The notes under the pieces are model-generated. The model had not been told where the DNA came from and made no database searches. It was given only the letters and a program-made list of their open reading frames with translations. Shown one piece after another: positions 6,133-9,947 of a stretch of 9,947 nt of DNA. The translations under genes were made by a program, and so were the position numbers. Position 1 is the first letter of the stretch; each line of letters starts with the position of its first letter. The DNA comes from Solirubrobacterales bacterium. Lineage in GTDB: Bacteria; Actinomycetota; Thermoleophilia; Solirubrobacterales; Solirubrobacteraceae. The DNA is taken from NCBI GenBank assembly GCA_025964075.1, contig JAOPZQ010000050.1, forward strand, positions 1 through 9,947. Direction: 5' to 3'.

Positions 6133-8048
6133 GGATCCGCGCGATCCTCGGGCTCGTGGCCGGGGTCGCGCTGCTGCTCGGCGTCGGGGAGGCTCGCGCC
6201 GCCGCTCCGTTCAGCTCCTGTTTCAGGGGGACGCCGGTCGAGTGCGCGACGCTGACCGTGCCCGTCGACCGCGCCGGCGCAGCCCCCGGGACCGTCCCGC
6301 TGCACGTCGTCCGCTACCGGGCCGCGCACGCGACCCGACCGCCCCTGATGCTCGTCACCGGCGGCCCCGGGCAGAGCGGCACCGGCCTGGTCTTGGACGC
6401 CCTACCCGGAGGCGTGTTCCCGGCGAACCGGCTCCACCGCGACGTGATCGCCTTCGATCCGCGGGGCACGGGCGAGTCCGGCGTGCTGCGCTGTCCGGCG
6501 CTCGAGAAGGCGATCGTCGGTCTCGACACCGACGCCGCGGCGAGCGCCTGCTGGAGCTCCCTCGGGGCCGCCCGCTACGACTACACCTCGCGGACCGTGG
6601 CGGACGACATCGAGTCGATCCGCCAGGCGGTCGGAGCGCCGACGCTCGCGCTCTACGGGATCTCCTACGGCACCTCCGAGGTCCAGACCTACGCACGGGT
6701 CTACCCGCAGAGCGTCGATCGCCTGATCCTCGACTCGACCGTGCCGCCCGGCGGTGGCGACGGGCTCGAGCGCCAGTCGTTCGCGGCGATCCCGCGCGTC
6801 CTCCGCGCCGTGTGCCCGGGCCGGCGCTGCGCGGGGATCACGACGGACCCGGTTGCGGACCTCGCCACGCTGATCCACTCGCTTCCGGCCGGCGGCCTCG
6901 TCGGACGCGTCGTCAACGATCGCGGCCATCGTGTTCGGCAGCGCGCCGGGCGCTACGACCTCTTCGACCTGCTCGTGAACGGCGACTTCGACCCGACGCT
7001 CCGCGGCTCGCTGCCGGCGGCGGTGCACTCGGCCCTGGGGGGCGACCCGGCGCCGCTGCTGCGCCTCGTGCGCGCCAGCCTCGAGTCCGACAAGCAGAAC
7101 TTCAACTCCCCGCGCCTTCTGTCGACGGCCGACTTCGCCGCGACGATCTGCGAGGAGACGGCGTTCCCGTGGTCGCGCACGGCGTCGGTCGACGAGCGTC
7201 GAAGCGCGGTGGCGGCCGCCGCCGCGGCGACGCCCGCGGCGAGCATCGCGCCGTTCGACAACGCGACGCTCCTCGCGCCGCAGATCGTCGCTCCCTGTGT
7301 CACGTGGCCGACGAGCGCGCAGCCGCCCGACCTCGGCTCCGCCAACCCGAACGTGCCCGTGCTCGTGCTCTCGGGCGAGGCCGATCTGCGCACGCCGACG
7401 GAGGGGGCGCAGGCCGTCGCCGCCGGCTTCCCACAGGCGATCGTGCGCACGTTCCCGTACGCCGGGCACGACGTCATCGACGGGGTCGCCGGTCAGCCCT
7501 GCGCCGCGCCCGAGGCCCGGGCCTTCCTCGCCGGCGCCCCGGTCGGCACCTGCCCGGGGCACCAGGCGGCGCCGTCCGTGGCGCCGATCGCGCCGCGCTC
7601 GCTCCACGACGTCGCGCCGCTTTCCCATCCCGGCGGCACGGCGGGACGGGTGCTGCACGCGGTCGGCCTGACGATCGACGACTACTTCCTCAGCCCCGGC
7701 AATCCCGTCGTGCCCGGGTTGCGCTCGGGGCGCGTGTCCGTGGTCAGGAACGGGCTGCGGTTCGTCAAGGACGTCTACGTGCCGGGAGTCACGCTGAGCG
7801 GCAACCTGACTCCGAAGCAGGGCCGGTTCGGGGGCACGCTCCGGGTCAGCGGTGCGCTGCGGGGCACCCTGCGCGTCGTGCGCAACCGCATCTCCGGCCG
7901 CCTCGGCGCACACTCCGTCCACGCCCGGATCCGCGTGACGACCAACCACGTCGTCGCGCTCCCCGCGGCCAGCGTCGCCGGGCCGTTCGTGCTGCCGGCC
8001 AGCGTCGTCCGTCCCGCGTACCGCCTCCGGCTGCCGAGGCCGAGGTGA
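6129..8048 (+). CDS. Secreted S33-type alpha/beta hydrolase (tripeptidyl-aminopeptidase-like), copy 1
   Basis: A 639-residue exported hydrolase. The first 25 residues form a signal peptide: basic MRIR, hydrophobic core LGLVAGVALLLG, AxA-type end EARA. The oxyanion segment VTGGPGQSG is at 76-84 and the DPRGTG loop at 110-115. The nucleophile Ser179 is in GISYG, with Asp419 in SGEADLRTP and His447 in AGHDV. A helical cap lies between the nucleophile and Asp, and the C-terminal lobe resembles the TAP-like domain of Streptomyces tripeptidyl aminopeptidases. These features predict a serine exopeptidase or esterase outside the cytoplasm; the substrate is unknown. Ten cysteines are all shared with the next gene. 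After about residue 475 comes a beta-rich region of unassigned function ending in a Pro/Arg-rich tail. TTG 6129 overlaps the rnj stop (TTGA) and is the only start giving a full signal peptide; GTG 6156 would remove the basic end. Confidence 0.87.
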   Translation: MRIRAILGLVAGVALLLGVGEARAAAPFSSCFRGTPVECATLTVPVDRAGAAPGTVPLHVVRYRAAHATRPPLMLVTGGPGQSGTGLVLDALPGGVFPANRLHRDVIAFDPRGTGESGVLRCPALEKAIVGLDTDAAASACWSSLGAARYDYTSRTVADDIESIRQAVGAPTLALYGISYGTSEVQTYARVYPQSVDRLILDSTVPPGGGDGLERQSFAAIPRVLRAVCPGRRCAGITTDPVADLATLIHSLPAGGLVGRVVNDRGHRVRQRAGRYDLFDLLVNGDFDPTLRGSLPAAVHSALGGDPAPLLRLVRASLESDKQNFNSPRLLSTADFAATICEETAFPWSRTASVDERRSAVAAAAAATPAASIAPFDNATLLAPQIVAPCVTWPTSAQPPDLGSANPNVPVLVLSGEADLRTPTEGAQAVAAGFPQAIVRTFPYAGHDVIDGVAGQPCAAPEARAFLAGAPVGTCPGHQAAPSVAPIAPRSLHDVAPLSHPGGTAGRVLHAVGLTIDDYFLSPGNPVVPGLRSGRVSVVRNGLRFVKDVYVPGVTLSGNLTPKQGRFGGTLRVSGALRGTLRVVRNRISGRLGAHSVHARIRVTTNHVVALPAASVAGPFVLPASVVRPAYRLRLPRPR

Positions 8049-9850
8049 GGATGCGCCGGCTCGCCGGCGCGGTCGCTGGGGCGGCGCTGGCGGTCGTGCC
8101 GGCGACGGCGGGCGCGGCCTCGTTCCGCTCGTGCTCGGCCGGCGTGCCCGTCCAGTGCGTCACGCTCACCGTGCCGCTCGACCGCACCGGGGCCGTACCG
8201 GGGACGACGCCGTTGTACGTCGTCCGCGTGCGCGCGCGGCATCCGCGGCGCCCGCCGCTCGTCCTCGTGACCGGTGGTCCCGGCCAGGCGGGGGCGGACC
8301 TCATCGCCGGCGCCGGACCCGGCGGTCCGTTCGATCCCGACAGGCTGCGGCGGGACGTGATCGCGTTCGACCCGCGGGGCACCGGTCACTCGGGGCTCCT
8401 GCGCTGCCCGCCGCTGGAGAAGGCGAAGTCGTTCCTCGCCACCGACGCCGCGGCGGCGTGCTGGGGTTCGCTCGGCGCCCGCCGCTACGGGTACACGTCA
8501 CGAACCGTGGCGGACGACATCGACGCGATCCGCCAGAAGGTCCGGGCGCCGAAGATCGCGCTCTACGGCATCTCGTACGGCACGTCGGTCGCCCAGACCT
8601 ACGCCCGGGTCTATCCGCAGAACGTCGATCGCGTGATCCTCGACTCGACGGTCGACCCAGGTGGCGGCGACATGCTCTACCGCCCGACGTTCACGGCCAC
8701 GTCCCGCGTCCTCGACGCCCTGTGCGCGCCGTCGCGCTGCCGGAGCTTCACCGCGGACCCCGTCGGCGACCTCGCGGCGCTGATCCGCGCGCTCCCGGCG
8801 GCGGGTCTCGCTGCCCAGGTCGTCGGCAGCGACGGGCGGTCGCACCCGCTGACGATCCGACGCTTCGAGCTCGTCGACCTCCTGATCGACGGGGACTTCA
8901 CGCCCGAGTTCCGCGGCGGCTTCCCGGCGGCGGTGCACAGCGCGCTCGCCGGCGACCCGGCGGCGCTCGCGCGCCTCGTCCGCCAGGCGCTCGACTCCGA
9001 CGCGGCGGACTTCATCCATCCCCACGACCTGTCGATCGCCGACTACGCGGCGACGGTCTGCCAGGAGGGCCCGTTCCCCTGGGCGCGCACGGGGACCGCC
9101 GACGAGCGCGCGGCCCAGGCCGCGGCGGCCGTGGCGGCGATCCCGCCGGCGAGCCTCTTCCCGTGGGACCAGGCGAGCGCGCTCGCATCCGACTTCCTGG
9201 CGACGTGCCTCAAGTGGCCCGCCACGGCGCAAGCGCCGGATCTCGGGACCGCCTACCCGGACGTGCCCGTCCTCGTCCTCTCGGGCGAGGGGGACCTCCG
9301 CACGCCGCTCGAGGGCGCGAAGGCCGTCGCGGCGCGCTACCCGCACGCCATCCTGCGTACGTTCCCGCACGCCGGCCACGACGTGGTCGACGGCGCGGCG
9401 GGGGACCCGTGCGCCTGGGACGACCTGCGGTCGTTCCTCGCCGGGCGCGCGGTGGGAACGTGCGTCGGCGGCGCTCCTGCGCCGCGCATCGCGAAGGTCG
9501 CGCCGGCTTCGCTGGCGGCCGTCTCCGGATCGGGCCAGCTCCGCCGCGTGCTCCACGCCGTGGCCTTGACGCTCGGGGACCTCTCGGACCAGTCCGGGCT
9601 CTCGGCCGGTGCCATTCCCGGCCTGCGCGCGGGCAGGGCGATCGCCGGCGCCGGCGGTCTGCGACTGCGGCACTTCACCTACGTGCCGGGGATCGAGTTG
9701 ACCGGAACGATCAGAGGCGGGCGCGCGGACCTGCGGATCAGCGGGGCCGTGCGCGGCCGGTTCCGGCTCCGCGGCCGTCGCGTGTCGCTGACGGTCGGCG
9801 GGCATCGACTGTCGGCGAGCGCGAGCATCGCGCGCGCGCCGAAGCTCTGA
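8045..9850 (+). CDS. Secreted S33-type alpha/beta hydrolase (tripeptidyl-aminopeptidase-like), copy 2
   Basis: A tandem paralogue of the preceding gene, about 601 residues, collinear with it over nearly the whole length. It has a signal peptide (MRRLAGAVAG, then a hydrophobic run ending ATAGAA). VTGGPGQAG, DPRGTG, the nucleophile Ser177 in GISYG, Asp417 in SGEGDLRTP and His445 in AGHDV are all in place, so it should be catalytically active. All ten cysteines of copy 1 are kept. It lacks the last 40 or so residues of copy 1 and ends at ARAPKL. Two starts are possible. GTG 8045 overlaps the previous stop (GTGA) and lines up with copy 1's TTGAGG start. ATG 8051, two codons later, also has a GAGG five bases upstream. 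I prefer GTG 8045 with modest confidence; subtract two from residue numbers if ATG is right. The differing cap region suggests a substrate preference different from copy 1. Confidence 0.87.
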   Translation: MRMRRLAGAVAGAALAVVPATAGAASFRSCSAGVPVQCVTLTVPLDRTGAVPGTTPLYVVRVRARHPRRPPLVLVTGGPGQAGADLIAGAGPGGPFDPDRLRRDVIAFDPRGTGHSGLLRCPPLEKAKSFLATDAAAACWGSLGARRYGYTSRTVADDIDAIRQKVRAPKIALYGISYGTSVAQTYARVYPQNVDRVILDSTVDPGGGDMLYRPTFTATSRVLDALCAPSRCRSFTADPVGDLAALIRALPAAGLAAQVVGSDGRSHPLTIRRFELVDLLIDGDFTPEFRGGFPAAVHSALAGDPAALARLVRQALDSDAADFIHPHDLSIADYAATVCQEGPFPWARTGTADERAAQAAAAVAAIPPASLFPWDQASALASDFLATCLKWPATAQAPDLGTAYPDVPVLVLSGEGDLRTPLEGAKAVAARYPHAILRTFPHAGHDVVDGAAGDPCAWDDLRSFLAGRAVGTCVGGAPAPRIAKVAPASLAAVSGSGQLRRVLHAVALTLGDLSDQSGLSAGAIPGLRAGRAIAGAGGLRLRHFTYVPGIELTGTIRGGRADLRISGAVRGRFRLRGRRVSLTVGGHRLSASASIARAPKL

Positions 9851-9857
9851 TCGGACC

Positions 9858-9947
9858 CTAGCCGGCCGCGGCCGGCACCTCCGCGGGCATCGGCGACGCG
9901 GGGAGCACGAGCTCGAAGCGGGCGCCGCGGCCGCTCGCCGGCGTCAC
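9858..9947 (-). CDS. C-terminal end of probable sensor histidine kinase (partial, 5' end outside window)
   Basis: Reading the minus strand from the window edge gives 29 residues and a TAG stop (9858-9860 on plus). The segment SGRGARFELVLPAS resembles the last strand of a histidine-kinase ATPase domain, where a G-x-G-[TA]-x-F-x-[VL]-x-[LF]-P pattern closes the G2 box. It is followed by a short Pro/Ala tail. Only this fragment is visible, so the H-box, sensor domain and cognate regulator lie outside the window. The gene converges on the hydrolase pair with a seven-base gap. Another GHKL ATPase is the main alternative. Confidence 0.6.
   Translation of the reverse strand: MTPASGRGARFELVLPASPMPAEVPAAAG
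9861..9876. terminator. 16-bp perfect palindrome between convergent genes
   Basis: GCCGGCCGCGGCCGGC equals its own reverse complement and can fold as a six-base stem with a CGCG loop on either strand. It lies eleven bases past the hydrolase stop and within the last codons of the minus-strand gene. A bidirectional transcription barrier is plausible, but there is no T-tract, and Pro/Ala/Gly codons in GC-rich DNA can produce such palindromes by chance. Confidence 0.3.

Noticed and set aside
6402..7949. 515-residue minus-strand open frame opposite hydrolase copy 1
   Set aside because: Shadow of a GC3-biased gene, with no domain or ribosome site.
6242..8044. Long plus-strand frame running through copy 1 into copy 2 of the hydrolase
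   Set aside because: The portion before 8045 is an out-of-frame Arg-rich shadow of copy 1; the real protein starts with the signal peptide at 8045 or 8051.
6129..9850. Possible toxin, immunity or defence pair formed by the two adjacent hydrolases
   Set aside because: Both have signal peptides and full catalytic triads and are simple paralogues; nothing resembles an immunity protein or a nucleic-acid-targeting domain.

Overview
The window is very GC-rich, with strong G/C at third codon positions, TTG and GTG starts alongside ATG, and stop/start overlaps of the NTGA type. Together with an actinobacterial gene order (polynucleotide phosphorylase tail, M16 peptidase, dapB, then dapA and RNase J), this suggests a high-GC actinobacterium. 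Protein style and the short regulatory regions make the class Thermoleophilia (Solirubrobacterales-like) the best guess; that placement is inference. No tRNA, rRNA, CRISPR array, transposase or phage gene was seen.

Layout, left to right. Bases 1-71 hold the Arg/Asp-rich C-terminal tail of a protein that is probably PNPase. A hairpin-forming inverted repeat overlaps its stop codon. An M16 zinc peptidase (105-1376) overlaps a short dapB (1373-2014) by four bases. A hairpin and a candidate promoter then precede a small alpha/beta protein with a near-perfect Shine-Dalgarno (2090-2563). Next comes an integral-membrane PAP2/Aur1-like phosphatase or phosphotransferase (2593-3594). A GATAAT box, overlapping that gene's stop codon, lies just before the GTG start of dapA (3605-4462). 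dapA overlaps rnj (4459-6132), rnj overlaps a secreted S33-type alpha/beta hydrolase (6129-8048), and this abuts or overlaps a paralogue (8045-9850). The last 90 bases carry, on the minus strand, the C-terminal end of what looks like a sensor histidine kinase, convergent with the hydrolase pair.

Functionally, dapA and dapB supply consecutive steps of the diaminopimelate/lysine pathway (dihydrodipicolinate synthase, then reductase). RNase J and PNPase are partners in RNA decay and processing. The M16 peptidase is a regular companion of pnp in actinobacteria. The two middle genes sit where Streptomyces carries other genes, including thyX. The two hydrolases are the accessory part: tandem paralogues with signal peptides, complete Ser-Asp-His triads, ten shared cysteines and an unassigned beta-rich C-terminal region. 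They probably act outside the cytoplasm on peptides or esters and appear to be translated from the dapA-rnj message.

Most of the window is ordinary housekeeping sequence. I did not find a clearly new biological system. The points most worth checking are the hydrolase pair's C-terminal region, the inverted repeat at the pnp/M16 junction, and the promoter-overlapping palindrome before the small alpha/beta gene.
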